Source: Pseudocolwellia sp. AS88
GTDB lineage: Bacteria > Pseudomonadota > Gammaproteobacteria > Enterobacterales > Alteromonadaceae
Direction: 5' to 3'
Length of the DNA stretch: 64,000 nt
Assembly: GCF_030551755.1 (NCBI RefSeq)
Contig: NZ_JAUPEC010000008.1
Span: 62,001 to 126,000 of the forward strand
The translations under genes were made by a program, and so were the position numbers. This document shows, in pieces, positions 9,105-16,718 of the stretch (position 1 is its first letter; each line of letters opens with the position of its first letter). The notes under the pieces were generated by a model, which did not search any database, was not told the DNA's origin, and was given only the letters and a program-made list of their open reading frames with translations.

Positions 9105-10409
9105 ATGAAATCAAAGTCTAAAAAAAGTCAATGGGTTTCACCAACGAAACTTAATCCACTAGTTGCTAAATTAAACCTGATAGGCGATAAGCAAGCGTTT
9201 ATGTCTCAGATCGAATTAAGGCAGGATAAACAGTTTAACTTTAATGGGGTAGATGCTCGTGAGAGGAAGCGAGTGTTTGGCTGTGAGTTTTATGCGCCAA
9301 GCGACTTTGCATGGGAAATATACAAAGCAATTAGTGAAATGATTGAATTTGGCTATCGCTTTAAAAATATCGCCTATCCTAGTTTTTACGCAGATATGAA
9401 CAAGGCTGCAATTGGTGGTCAAAAAAGAGTGGAGGGAAAAATCAAAGCAGACAAAAAGATTGACATGGCAGGGTGCATTATCGGCCCTGCCGGACTGGGT
9501 AAATCAGAAACGGTTAACCGCGCTGTGGATATGCTCCCAACGACGATCCTACACCCTGCAAGTGATACTGCTTATCAAAAGTGTTTTTTGCAAATCCCTT
9601 GTATTAAGACTGATATCAATGGGCGTTCGACACTCAGCGTACTGCAAAATTTATTAGCAGCAATTGATGACAAGATAGGAACAAAGTATTACGAAGATAA
9701 CCCTCAACGTAAAGGTGAAGGACATCTAATTGAGGCTTTGGCAAACGCGTGCTGGCAGCATGGAATCGGCCTTGTTATTTTGGATGAGGGGCAGATGCTT
9801 ATAACTGAGAGTGGAAAAGTGTCAGGTAAAGATTCGCCAAATGCGAAATTTCTTCAGCGTTTATTTAATTCATTGAAGGTTCCAATTTTACTCATTGGTA
9901 CACCTGAGTTGGAAGACTTTTTATCTTGCAATGCACATACCCTTCGCCGCTACAAAAAAGACGCAGATATCACTTTAGACAACTATCCACAAGATAGTGA
10001 TTATTGGGATAATTTAGTTACAACGATTATTCAGAAGTATGTGTTTTGTCGTGAAGTGGTATTGACTAGTGCATATTTACGCCAAATCCACGTTTATACA
10101 GCCGGAAATTACAGTGCTCTTCAAATTTACTGTAAAGCATTGATAGACCACGTGGAGGAGTTAAACATAACGAGGTTGAGTGAAAAGTTATTGAAGGACG
10201 TGTATGAACTTAAAAAGTCGGTATTGAATAAATTGACTCGCTTGCACAAAAAGCCAATTCAAGAAAGAAGCTTAAAAGTGTCATTACAAGCATTAAAGCA
10301 TACTAAGAAAGTTGTTCCAATGCCAAATGATCAGACCCCTGATAGTGTTGCTTTGAACCAAAGCAAAGAGTTAGGACGTGCCGCTCATGACATATTTCGT
10401 AAGAGGTAA
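9105..10409 (+). CDS. tnsC: Tn7-like AAA+ regulator TnsC
   Basis: TnsC is the ATPase that links target selection by TniQ/TnsD to the TnsAB transposase. The 434-residue protein has a Walker A motif GPAGLGKS at residues 127-134, Walker B VILDEGQ with Asp227-Glu228, and a later Arg-rich segment. It belongs to the TnsC/TniB branch of AAA+ proteins. The start has a clean ataggag 10 bases upstream. Its stop lies 5 bp before the next start, so the genes form one operon. Confidence 0.92.
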   Translation: MKSKSKKSQWVSPTKLNPLVAKLNLIGDKQAFMSQIELRQDKQFNFNGVDARERKRVFGCEFYAPSDFAWEIYKAISEMIEFGYRFKNIAYPSFYADMNKAAIGGQKRVEGKIKADKKIDMAGCIIGPAGLGKSETVNRAVDMLPTTILHPASDTAYQKCFLQIPCIKTDINGRSTLSVLQNLLAAIDDKIGTKYYEDNPQRKGEGHLIEALANACWQHGIGLVILDEGQMLITESGKVSGKDSPNAKFLQRLFNSLKVPILLIGTPELEDFLSCNAHTLRRYKKDADITLDNYPQDSDYWDNLVTTIIQKYVFCREVVLTSAYLRQIHVYTAGNYSALQIYCKALIDHVEELNITRLSEKLLKDVYELKKSVLNKLTRLHKKPIQERSLKVSLQALKHTKKVVPMPNDQTPDSVALNQSKELGRAAHDIFRKR

Positions 10410-10413
10410 AGTG

Positions 10414-11346
10414 ATGAATACTCATATTATTGACCATTACGCAGCTCAAATTCCTATTTTACCGGGGGAGTATCTCCCGGCTTATTTGTCTCGTTTGCGT
10501 AAAATGACTAGTGGAGTAGACCCTCGAAGATTGATGTCATTTAGTGGCTCAGCGCAGTTAGGAAAATTACATCAGCTATTCCCACGAGTTGCTTCGTGTT
10601 TTGCATATAGAGAAAGTGCAAGAGAGTACAGTGGTGTTTTGTTAAAAGAGCATCTAGGGTCAAGGTTTTGGAGAGGCTTTGTTGGCGAGCAGGCCTATCG
10701 TGAACATATCAAGTGCGTCAAAAGTCGTGTGAAATCTAAGCGGAGTGTTTTTGAAGGCGAAGAGATATTGGATGGACTAAAACCGATGAAATTCTGTGCA
10801 GATTGTCGTGTTGCTGATATTGAAAAATACGGTGTACCGATTTGGCATGCTACTCATCAAATTACTTCGATTTATTTATGTGCAGTCCACAGTAAGCCTC
10901 TTTTAAGTTTCCAGCTTAAGTTAGGTGAAACACTGTTAGATTATCCAGTGATTAACGATGAGGTGTTGAGTCTTGGCATCGAGATTAAATCGGATGAGCT
11001 TCGTAATTGGTTGAACAATCAATCTCGTCAGTTGCTGAGCATATCATCAGAGGATAACCGCAACCGCCTAAAAGACGTAAAGTCCTCTATGGCTAGCGCT
11101 ATGGGAGCCAGAGTAACTACTAGGAATATGCATTTAGATATTACCTACAGATTAGAGTGGCGTAAGTATCTCTCTGATGCTTTGACTAGACTATGTCCGT
11201 CAGCGCAGAATTACGCTTTATTTTCAGATAAAGCTAGTTTGGGATTGCCTCAGCAATTGAAGCTGACAGTTCCAGTTCGGCATCCTTTAGTCTTTTTGTT
11301 AGCGATGAAGTTTGCTGAAGATGCGACGGAGTTTAAAGCCTCATGA
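10414..11346 (+). CDS. tniQ: TniQ-family target-selection protein, short form
   Basis: TniQ proteins recognise or recruit the target site and load TnsC. The protein opens with the family signature (PGEYLPAYLSRL) and contains a zinc-finger pattern Cys128-x2-Cys131 ... Cys156-x2-His159. I prefer the ATG at 10414 (MNTHII, with gagg seven bases upstream) over an in-frame ATG at 10378 that lies inside tnsC; this gives about 310 residues. It overlaps the next tniQ by ATGA. Its short length, without a large C-terminal domain, resembles the TniQ adaptors that work with a separate target binder. No cas genes are present in the window. Confidence 0.85.
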   Translation: MNTHIIDHYAAQIPILPGEYLPAYLSRLRKMTSGVDPRRLMSFSGSAQLGKLHQLFPRVASCFAYRESAREYSGVLLKEHLGSRFWRGFVGEQAYREHIKCVKSRVKSKRSVFEGEEILDGLKPMKFCADCRVADIEKYGVPIWHATHQITSIYLCAVHSKPLLSFQLKLGETLLDYPVINDEVLSLGIEIKSDELRNWLNNQSRQLLSISSEDNRNRLKDVKSSMASAMGARVTTRNMHLDITYRLEWRKYLSDALTRLCPSAQNYALFSDKASLGLPQQLKLTVPVRHPLVFLLAMKFAEDATEFKAS

Positions 11347-12716
11347 TATCTGCTTATGCGCCACCAATATACCATGATGAAACGATATATTCTTATGTGG
11401 CGCGTTTGCATATGTATCGAGCAGAAACTAACCATAGAGTTAGTGCGCAACGGTGGTTTGGGAAGTCTCCAGTAAATATCGACCAGAGATTACCTTTCGG
11501 TATACAGCATCTTGCAGAGTCTACAGGTTATTTAACAAATCAGCTGCTTTACAACCACACATTTTTTCCGTTATTTTCAGGATTTGTTTCCAGACCAGAT
11601 TTATTAAAACAAACTATGCTTTCTAGCTCTGGTTATAACCTTGCAAATGTTTCTGCTGTTGCGCAGGCAGCAATGAAACAACTCGGAGGTAGTTGGTATT
11701 GTCCAGAGTGTATTGAACAAGATAGGCATACATTTGGTCTAGCATTTTGGCATTTGAGCCATCAAATGCATGGGGTGATAAGTTGTCCTGTACACGCAAT
11801 AAACCTGCGTTATTTGAACACATCGAGTCGTAAATTTTATCTTCCTCCACAATTAGATAATACGCCGAGAACAATTGCATCAAAACACGCAGTGAGACTC
11901 ACTGATTTGATCCTGCGCTACAGTCATGATTATCAATTTTTTTCTTACGACTGCCGAGAGGATTATTGGGGTGGTCCAGTAGAGCTTGTTCGATTGAAAA
12001 AACTACTTAAAGGTCAAAGTGTGGACATGACCTTACTGCTCCCACAAGCAAACGAGATATCAGTATCAATATTCGGTTTTAAACTTCTCACCAAGAGTGT
12101 GGTTTTCAATATTCTGCACAAGAGCAACTATAATTGCCACCCTCTAAAATACATCTTTCTTTGCTACGTGCTTGATCAAATGCGTGATAAGGAAAGAAGT
12201 GTACAGATGTCTACAAAAGAAGAGACGGACAAATTACTGGTAGATCGTGAACGTTGCATTAAATTACTAAATAAAAGAACTTATTCATTGCGTGAGATAT
12301 CGAGACGACTTAAGCGAAGCGTTAACTTTGTAAAGAGTATTGCGAATCAAATTGGCATTGTTTTTCAGAAGCGGACTCAGTTTATTACTTCAGATGTAGA
12401 AGCTAAAATACTACAAAGCGCTCACGTTGGGTTGCACAGGAAAATTATTGCAGAGCGAGAGGGCGTGTCAGTAGGATCTGTTGAAATACTTATCCAAAGT
12501 GTGCCCGGATTGAGTGAAAAACGAAAAAGTATACGGATGGATAAGCGACGATTAAGTGCTAGAGAATCCATATTTAAGGCTATAAGTGCACAGTCAGGTA
12601 TTACTCGAAAAGAGCTGAAGAATTTACATTATGCCGATTACACATGGCTTTATAAACATGACAATGAATGGCTGTATCAGATATTACCACCAGCTAAGAA
12701 TTACACAAAAAAATAG
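11343..12716 (+). CDS. TniQ/TnsD-like target-site selector, long form
   Basis: The 457-residue protein starts with the TniQ signature (YHDETIYSYVARLHMYR) and has a zinc-binding Cys120-Pro-Glu-Cys123 ... Cys148-Pro-Val-His151. Its C-terminal 170 residues contain two helix-turn-helix-like segments (YSLREISRRLKRSVNFVKSIA; HRKIIAEREGVSVGSVEILI), as in TnsD, which binds a fixed chromosomal attachment site. It is the second of two adjacent TniQ-family genes, translationally coupled to the first. The likely division of labour is site recognition by this protein with adaptor function or an alternative target for the shorter one; that is inference. Confidence 0.85.
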   Translation: MISAYAPPIYHDETIYSYVARLHMYRAETNHRVSAQRWFGKSPVNIDQRLPFGIQHLAESTGYLTNQLLYNHTFFPLFSGFVSRPDLLKQTMLSSSGYNLANVSAVAQAAMKQLGGSWYCPECIEQDRHTFGLAFWHLSHQMHGVISCPVHAINLRYLNTSSRKFYLPPQLDNTPRTIASKHAVRLTDLILRYSHDYQFFSYDCREDYWGGPVELVRLKKLLKGQSVDMTLLLPQANEISVSIFGFKLLTKSVVFNILHKSNYNCHPLKYIFLCYVLDQMRDKERSVQMSTKEETDKLLVDRERCIKLLNKRTYSLREISRRLKRSVNFVKSIANQIGIVFQKRTQFITSDVEAKILQSAHVGLHRKIIAEREGVSVGSVEILIQSVPGLSEKRKSIRMDKRRLSARESIFKAISAQSGITRKELKNLHYADYTWLYKHDNEWLYQILPPAKNYTKK

Positions 12717-12726
12717 GAGAAATTAT

Positions 12727-12937
12727 ATGGTTGATAAAAAAAAAGATTAATCTGTCAGATGACTTAATTACAAAGGCAAACGTATATTTGGAAAGACTAC
12801 CAAAAACACCCGAAGATGTTATTGAACACTGGACACTACTTGGACAAAAACTTACTGAGGAAATGACTGAACTACAAATAATGCAATTTTTACTGGGTGA
12901 TCTTGATATAGAGCTAAAGGAGAAAAATCAAAAATAA
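12727..12937 (+). CDS. ParD-like small protein, start in doubt (A9 tract)
   Basis: The frame beginning at TTG 12731 encodes 68 residues (KINLSDDLITKANVYLERL...VIEHWTLLGQKL), resembling ParD-like antitoxins with a ribbon-helix-helix fold. A good ribosome binding site (taggag) points instead to ATG 12727, whose frame ends after seven codons. Deleting one base from the run of nine A at 12736-12744 fuses the ATG to the long frame (MVDKKKINLSDDL). The gene may be expressed by slippage, be a recent frameshift, or reflect a sequencing error. No toxin partner is adjacent. It is the last gene of the tns operon. Confidence 0.55.
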
Positions 12938-12971
12938 CAGAAGGTTTGCTAATTATATGTAGATAAAGAAA

Positions 12972-13008
12972 TAGGCTAACTTGTTTATGATTAAAGCAAG
13001 TTAGCCTA
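12972..13008 (+). terminator. Hairpin after the tns operon
   Basis: Perfect 12-bp arms (taggctaacttg / caagttagccta) enclose 13 bases, about 35 bp after the last gene of the operon. There is no long T-run after it, so it may act as a weak terminator or transcript-stabilising hairpin. Confidence 0.5.
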
Positions 13009-13373
13009 GATATCTCAATTGTTTAAAATGCAGATATGCGATTCAGATAAAATGAATTCCCTCTCAAATTGCTTCAGAGCTATTTCCAATCACAAAACTT
13101 ACAACTATGACAAATATATACTTGAAATCTGGTGTTACCGATTTGTAAGCTCATTATTCTGGATCGAATTGAATCATCTGTTAGAGAAGAAGAATATACA
13201 AATTGGATGGTAAATATATTTGTATTATAGGTATTAGTTCAAACTGATTATACTCTCACTAACGGGGAACTTAGTTGTTCTAAAGTACAGTCTTAGAATA
13301 AGTAGAATAAGGGCTATGAAAGGCCCCAAAGGGGAACTTAGTTAATCTACACAACTATCTGAAAATTAATATT

Positions 13374-13402
13374 AAAAAGCGAGCTTAATGCTCGTTTTTT
13401 TT
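13374..13402. terminator. Bidirectional terminator between tns operon and RT gene
   Basis: A cgagc-ttaat-gctcg hairpin is followed by eight T on the plus strand and preceded by a run of A that becomes T on the minus strand. It can terminate both the tns side and the RT gene, which ends at 13408. Confidence 0.8.
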
Positions 13403-13407
13403 GTTTC

Positions 13408-14418
13408 TTAAACCCAATTTATTTTTAGTTTTCTTTTCTTTTTATTAGCAGGTGCATTGATTTTGTTCATCGTTTTTTGATTTATTGCATTTATGCCTAA
13501 TTTTTTTCTTTGCTCCACAAGCTTTTTACCTAATTGCTTATATCTCCCATTAATTTGCCCTGCAGAGAATAAATGGCCTTGTAGTACTTGAAATTCACGC
13601 ATTAAATCATCAGGAGGTATTGATGAATTATTTAAACTTTTATTTAATTTCTGCTTTAACATAAATATTTTATGTCTGTGTTTGTTACAGACTTTTAAAA
13701 TATTATTTACTATTACTACACCAGTAATAGGTTTAGGGGTTCCATCATTATATGCTCTAATCTTATGGCAATCTAATTGCCTATTTCTTTTAAGATACTT
13801 AACTATATAAGATTTGAATTTAGAGGTTATCTTTTTACCTGAAAAAGTTAAATCATCAACATACACTGTGAAATTAATTTCGTTATCAAAGCTATATTTA
13901 GCTATGTGGTCGAATGCAGATCTACTAGCAATGTATGCCATGTTTTGACTTAATGGACTACCCGTAGGTATGAAACCATTGTATGTTGACAGTAAAGCGA
14001 TTGTTTTTGCAATATCATGTGAACATTTGAATTTATTTCTAAATACTTTTTCGATATTAATAAGCTTTACACTTTGGTAATACTTTTTAATATCTACTTT
14101 ATACACAACATCTGATTGTAGGTGATCTTTACCATTCTTTATATGAGATCGTCCTTTAACTCCTGAGTTCATATATTTAGGTATTTCAATACGATTGAGT
14201 AATGAATTTAAACGTCTATGAATTCGAGTCATTTGAGGAAGAGGAACTTCAATCAGTCTTCCAGATGGAAGTTTTGATTCGTAGTAGTTGTAGTCACCTT
14301 TGGATGTTATTTTTTTTAATTGAGCTGTAGATTCTAATAATAGTAATTTAGCTAATTTTGAATGAGAGTTTAATTTGAAAAGAGGGCTTTGATTAAGTGG
14401 GTATCTATTTTTCTTCAT
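13408..14418 (-). CDS. Retron-type reverse transcriptase
   Basis: The 336-residue RNA-directed DNA polymerase has motif A with Asp109 (VDIKKYYQS), the GFIPTGSPLSQ fingers/palm motif, the catalytic YVDD box at residues 186-189 (YVDDLTFSG), and an ITG at 231-233 where retron RTs usually have VTG. There is no maturase, endonuclease or protease domain, which fits a retron or other domesticated bacterial RT rather than a group II intron. The basic C-terminus could bind its RNA template. The start overlaps the upstream XRE-like gene by 14 bp. Retrons normally pair the RT with a structured RNA and an effector or regulator gene; candidates for both are just upstream. Confidence 0.88.
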   Translation of the reverse strand: MKKNRYPLNQSPLFKLNSHSKLAKLLLLESTAQLKKITSKGDYNYYESKLPSGRLIEVPLPQMTRIHRRLNSLLNRIEIPKYMNSGVKGRSHIKNGKDHLQSDVVYKVDIKKYYQSVKLINIEKVFRNKFKCSHDIAKTIALLSTYNGFIPTGSPLSQNMAYIASRSAFDHIAKYSFDNEINFTVYVDDLTFSGKKITSKFKSYIVKYLKRNRQLDCHKIRAYNDGTPKPITGVVIVNNILKVCNKHRHKIFMLKQKLNKSLNNSSIPPDDLMREFQVLQGHLFSAGQINGRYKQLGKKLVEQRKKLGINAINQKTMNKINAPANKKKRKLKINWV

Positions 14419-14695
14419 TTGCTTTCCTTAGCCATAAAATCATATCAAAATATTTATTGATACATTTTATTATTATTTTATAAAGATAATTTTTATTTTT
14501 ACTAAATAACATTCTTAAATAAATTGAACTCACAGACAGATGGTCAGCGTAGTATTTTATGAGAGCATTAGGTATGGGATGTTTTTCTGATTCTATACCG
14601 TTGAGAATATCTTCACTTACTCTTATATCGGTAGAAACTTGAGAAGAAGTTATTTTTAGAACTAATCTCAATTTTAAGATTAAACTCATATTCAT
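14405..14695 (-). CDS. XRE-like helix-turn-helix protein
   Basis: The 96-residue protein has an XRE/Cro-type pattern in residues 5-60 (LKLRLVLKITSSQVSTDIRVSEDILNGIESEK), with divergent helices. Its C-terminal half is Lys- and Ile-rich. It is translationally coupled to the RT. A perfect 10-bp palindrome (acctgcaggt) lies at 14707-14716 directly before it, a possible autoregulatory site. An ATG two codons further in is an alternative start. Some retrons carry an HTH protein beside the RT, so this is probably a regulator or antitoxin-like partner; the role is inference. Confidence 0.6.
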   Translation of the reverse strand: MNMSLILKLRLVLKITSSQVSTDIRVSEDILNGIESEKHPIPNALIKYYADHLSVSSIYLRMLFSKNKNYLYKIIIKCINKYFDMILWLRKANEEK

Positions 14696-14706
14696 TTAGG
14701 TTATAT

Positions 14707-14716
14707 ACCTGCAGGT
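14707..14716. promoter_or_regulatory. 10-bp palindrome before the XRE-like gene
   Basis: The perfect palindrome acctgcaggt lies 11 bp upstream of the XRE-like start. A related acctgcaagt is at 15012-15021 in the structured region. It is a candidate operator for the XRE-like protein. Confidence 0.35.
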
Positions 14717-14740
14717 GATTCACTATTGAGAATTTCTCCT

Positions 14741-14923
14741 CTAAAGAGTTGGAAAGGTTAACCCCGCGTATGATAACAGGCCAATTATTAGTAACTTTGC
14801 TAACCAGAAAAGTATCTTTCCAGCGAGACTTAATAAAAAACTAATCACCCATTTATGCCCAAGTAGACATGCAATGGTTCCAAAAAATCGTTTTCTGAGA
14901 GCTTTCAAGTATTCTATAAACAT
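14741..14923 (-). CDS. 60-residue hydrophobic membrane peptide
   Basis: The peptide has a basic N-terminus (MFIEYLKALRKRF) followed by a hydrophobic stretch from about residue 29 to 56, one long or two short membrane helices. A good ribosome binding site (taaggaataaaccg before ATG) supports translation. It is the first gene of the RT cassette and is followed by the XRE-like gene and the RT. Small basic-hydrophobic peptides beside an HTH gene often act as membrane toxins, and retron types with membrane effectors are known. Whether this one is an effector is untested. I do not recognise its family. Confidence 0.5.
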   Translation of the reverse strand: MFIEYLKALRKRFFGTIACLLGHKWVISFLLSLAGKILFWLAKLLIIGLLSYAGLTFPTL

Positions 14924-15011
14924 CGGTTTATTCCTTATAATTACGACACTCTCTAGGAATGCCTCACATAGTAATTATTAGTACCTACTTACTTGATTAT
15001 CAGAAAATATT

Positions 15012-15128
15012 ACCTGCAAGTTAACCTGCCCAATTTCACATTGGGCGAACCGGGCGGCCGAGGACGACTGAAGTGCCAAGAGCCATACCGTATCAGGTAG
15101 AGCGTAAAACGCTCCGCAGAACTTGCGT
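15012..15128 (-). ncRNA. Structured RNA candidate upstream of the RT cassette
   Basis: Read on the minus strand, this GC-rich segment is closed by gcaagtt / aacttgc arms. Inside are a gagcgt-ttt-acgctc hairpin and a gcccaat-gtgaa-attgggc hairpin, with a GC-rich stretch between. It stands out sharply from the AT-rich surroundings and lies about 90 bp upstream of the first gene of the cassette on the same strand, where a retron msr-msd RNA would be expected. I cannot identify a branching guanosine or a long msd hairpin with confidence. Confidence 0.4.
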
Positions 15129-15310
15129 TCTAATTTTAAGCTATTTCTAACTAGTGTGAGATTATTTCAAGTATTAAAGAAAGCAAAATTATAGTATTCG
15201 ATTCATTTGTAGCTGTAAATAACTTATTTAATTTATATTCATTTACCTGGGTGAAATCATAATTTTAAGTATGAATATTACTAATAAGTTGATCGAATGC
15301 TTGAGGTTTT

Positions 15311-15848
15311 TGTCGCGGTGGCGACGACACCCAAAAGGAGGCTGCCTCCGGCCTCCCTTTGGAATCCCTCGGAGCTGCTTAAAAATGTATTCTTCATAAA
15401 ACTACTAATGTTTTGAGCTAACGTTCAGAACGCACATCCATGTGCTACTTCACTTTGCTGGCGTCCTGCCAGCAATCGCTGAACATTAGTATTTTATTCA
15501 GTATTTTTAAAAGCAGACTAGGCGCTAGCTAATAGTTTTGTATTTCATCTTATGTACTTAAAATGGCTGAGAGTTAATAACTATTAGCTATTTATACTCA
15601 AGGTGTTTTCTGGATAATTTAAGCGATCACCATTTCCCATCTCAGCGATTCAATTAGATATTAGCGATAGTAGGCCTCGACCCGAGACAGGACGTCGAGG
15701 GCTGCCGTTGTTCATGGATGATAAATCGGCAGATTTCGAGGGTTACAGCTAATGCTAATTGAATGTTTTAGCTGAGTAGGGCGCCGCAGGGGTTCCAAGG
15801 GGAGGCGCGGCGGTACGTCGCCCCTTGGGTGCCGTCGCCACCGCGACA
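15311..15848. mobile_element. GC-rich hairpin element with inverted-repeat ends
   Basis: The ends at 15311-15333 and 15826-15848 are 23-bp inverted repeats with one mismatch. Similarity continues inward less perfectly for about 30 bp (cctccctttggaatccct against cctccccttggaacccct). Inside lie hairpins at 15312-15325, 15337-15349, 15432-15445, 15456-15474, 15527-15589 (11-bp arms), 15675-15700 and 15702-15732, plus an outer stem joining about 15379-15412 to 15482-15510. There is no coding frame. It resembles a non-autonomous mobile or highly structured DNA/RNA element. Confidence 0.6.
15621..15645 (+). repeat. 25-bp repeat, copy 1
   Basis: It begins agcgatcacca and ends ccatctcagc, and matches 16719-16743 with two mismatches in the same orientation. 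It lies inside the GC-rich element. Its role is unknown. Confidence 0.6.
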
Positions 15849-15985
15849 ACTAAAGATAAGCGACCACTAAAACTAGGATGATAAAACAGTAAATTGACGC
15901 ATTACTAAGCAAAAAGTATAATTTATTCTAGCTTGAGGTTATATCTGACATTACTAAATCAATTTAAATTAATTAGGTGTACGAC

Positions 15986-16142
15986 ATGTTTAATTCACGT
16001 GAAAAAGTTAAGTCTACACCTTTTTTCTGAATTCGTTCGTAATGCTTCATCTAAAGAGAAACGTAAATTCTTTGATAAAGTTATTAAAGAAACTGTTGCT
16101 ATTCAAAAAGCTATGATTGAAGAGTCTAAAATCTGTAGTTAA
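15986..16142 (+). pseudogene. Small hypothetical gene split by a T-run frameshift
   Basis: ATG 15986, with taggtg upstream, opens MFNSREKVKSTPF and stops in a run of six T at about 16020-16027. The frame one base over continues SEFVRNASSKEKRKFFDKVIKETVAIQ to a stop at 16142. Removing one T gives a continuous 51-residue protein, rich in Lys and Glu, followed by a good terminator. Either the gene is frameshifted or the sequence has an extra T. I recall similar small proteins in other marine gammaproteobacteria but cannot name a function. Confidence 0.5.
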
Positions 16143-16169
16143 TTATATTTTCATTATGTTAAAAGTACT

Positions 16170-16194
16170 AAGCCGCCTACAAAGCGGCTTTTTT
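16170..16194 (+). terminator. Intrinsic terminator after the small split gene
   Basis: An aagccgc-ctacaaa-gcggctt hairpin is followed directly by TTTT. It lies 28 bp after the stop of the upstream small gene. Confidence 0.8.
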
Positions 16195-16285
16195 GATCTT
16201 GCTAAATTAATGTCGGTTAAATTTATTTATTGAATACTCTCAATCAACTCAATCTAGCCGCCCACTGTACAGGTACATGGGACGA

Positions 16286-16525
16286 CTAAGACACCAATGT
16301 CATATCATTTAATTGGAAAGCCTGCTCAGAATCGTCGCTTACTTTACTCGCTGATTGGTTTTCGTATTTCTTCCAAACACGCTCGTGAAAATAAAATACA
16401 ACGGTATTAACTGCGGGCTCTACAAGGGCTACTAGGCCACCAATAACAGCACTGCCAGTTAATAAATAAGTGACTGTAAACGCAACGGTAAAGTGTAAAC
16501 AAGCAAAGGTAATTGTCTTTTTCAT
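16286..16525 (-). CDS. DUF2061 family membrane protein
   Basis: The 79-residue protein matches the small DUF2061 family: an N-terminal KTITFACLHFTVAFTVTYLLTGS segment, a second helix (AVIGGLVALVEPAVNTVVFYF) and the family's HERVWKKY motif. It should form two inner-membrane helices; the function of the family is unknown. The start has agga five bases upstream. A Fur-box-like sequence at 16555-16573 precedes it, suggesting iron-linked control. Confidence 0.8.
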   Translation of the reverse strand: MKKTITFACLHFTVAFTVTYLLTGSAVIGGLVALVEPAVNTVVFYFHERVWKKYENQSASKVSDDSEQAFQLNDMTLVS

Positions 16526-16554
16526 AATGTCCTACTCAATAATAATATCTATTC

Positions 16555-16573
16555 GTTAATGAGAATTATTATC
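16555..16573 (-). promoter_or_regulatory. Fur-box-like site before the DUF2061 gene
   Basis: Read on the minus strand, gataataattctcattaac matches 15 of 19 positions of the Fur consensus and lies about 30 bp upstream of the DUF2061 start. Confidence 0.45.
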
Positions 16574-16718
16574 GATAACTAACGAAAAAGATAATTCATT
16601 TTTACGAACTTCATCATCAGTTAATTCAATGATAGAAATCAGCATATAACTTTTATTTAAATTTATAAAAAACACCCATTTTTAAAAAATTGAAATAATT
16701 GTTTTTTTCGATAGGTTT

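Larger units (their letters stand above)
12938..13407. other. Convergent intergenic region
   Basis: It contains the hairpin at 12972-13008, a 13-bp direct repeat (ggggaacttagtt at 13264-13276 and 13331-13343) and a bidirectional terminator at 13374-13402. A 64-codon frame at 13019-13213 lacks a ribosome binding site and family character and is not called. Confidence 0.5.
14924..15932. other. 1-kb non-coding structured region
   Basis: No protein gene is supported here. The stretch contains the structured-RNA candidate (15012-15128), about 180 bp of AT-rich sequence, and a GC-rich inverted-repeat element (15311-15848) packed with hairpins. The short plus-strand gene that follows starts at 15986. 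Confidence 0.6.

Noticed and set aside
10378-10413. Earlier start of the short TniQ inside tnsC
   Set aside because: It would overlap tnsC by 32 bp and has no ribosome binding site; ATG 10414 has gagg at the right distance and gives the family N-terminus.
5959-12716. CRISPR-associated transposon
   Set aside because: The TnsABC plus TniQ layout invited this, but no cas8/5, cas7, cas6 or cas12k gene and no array is in the window.
13019-13213. 64-codon open frame
   Set aside because: It has no ribosome binding site and no family character, and lies in a convergent intergenic region between terminator-like structures.
15012-15128. tRNA or integron attC site
   Set aside because: No cloverleaf with a T-arm or anticodon stem could be drawn, and the RYYYAAC/GTTRRRY core pair of attC sites is missing. 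No integrase is nearby.
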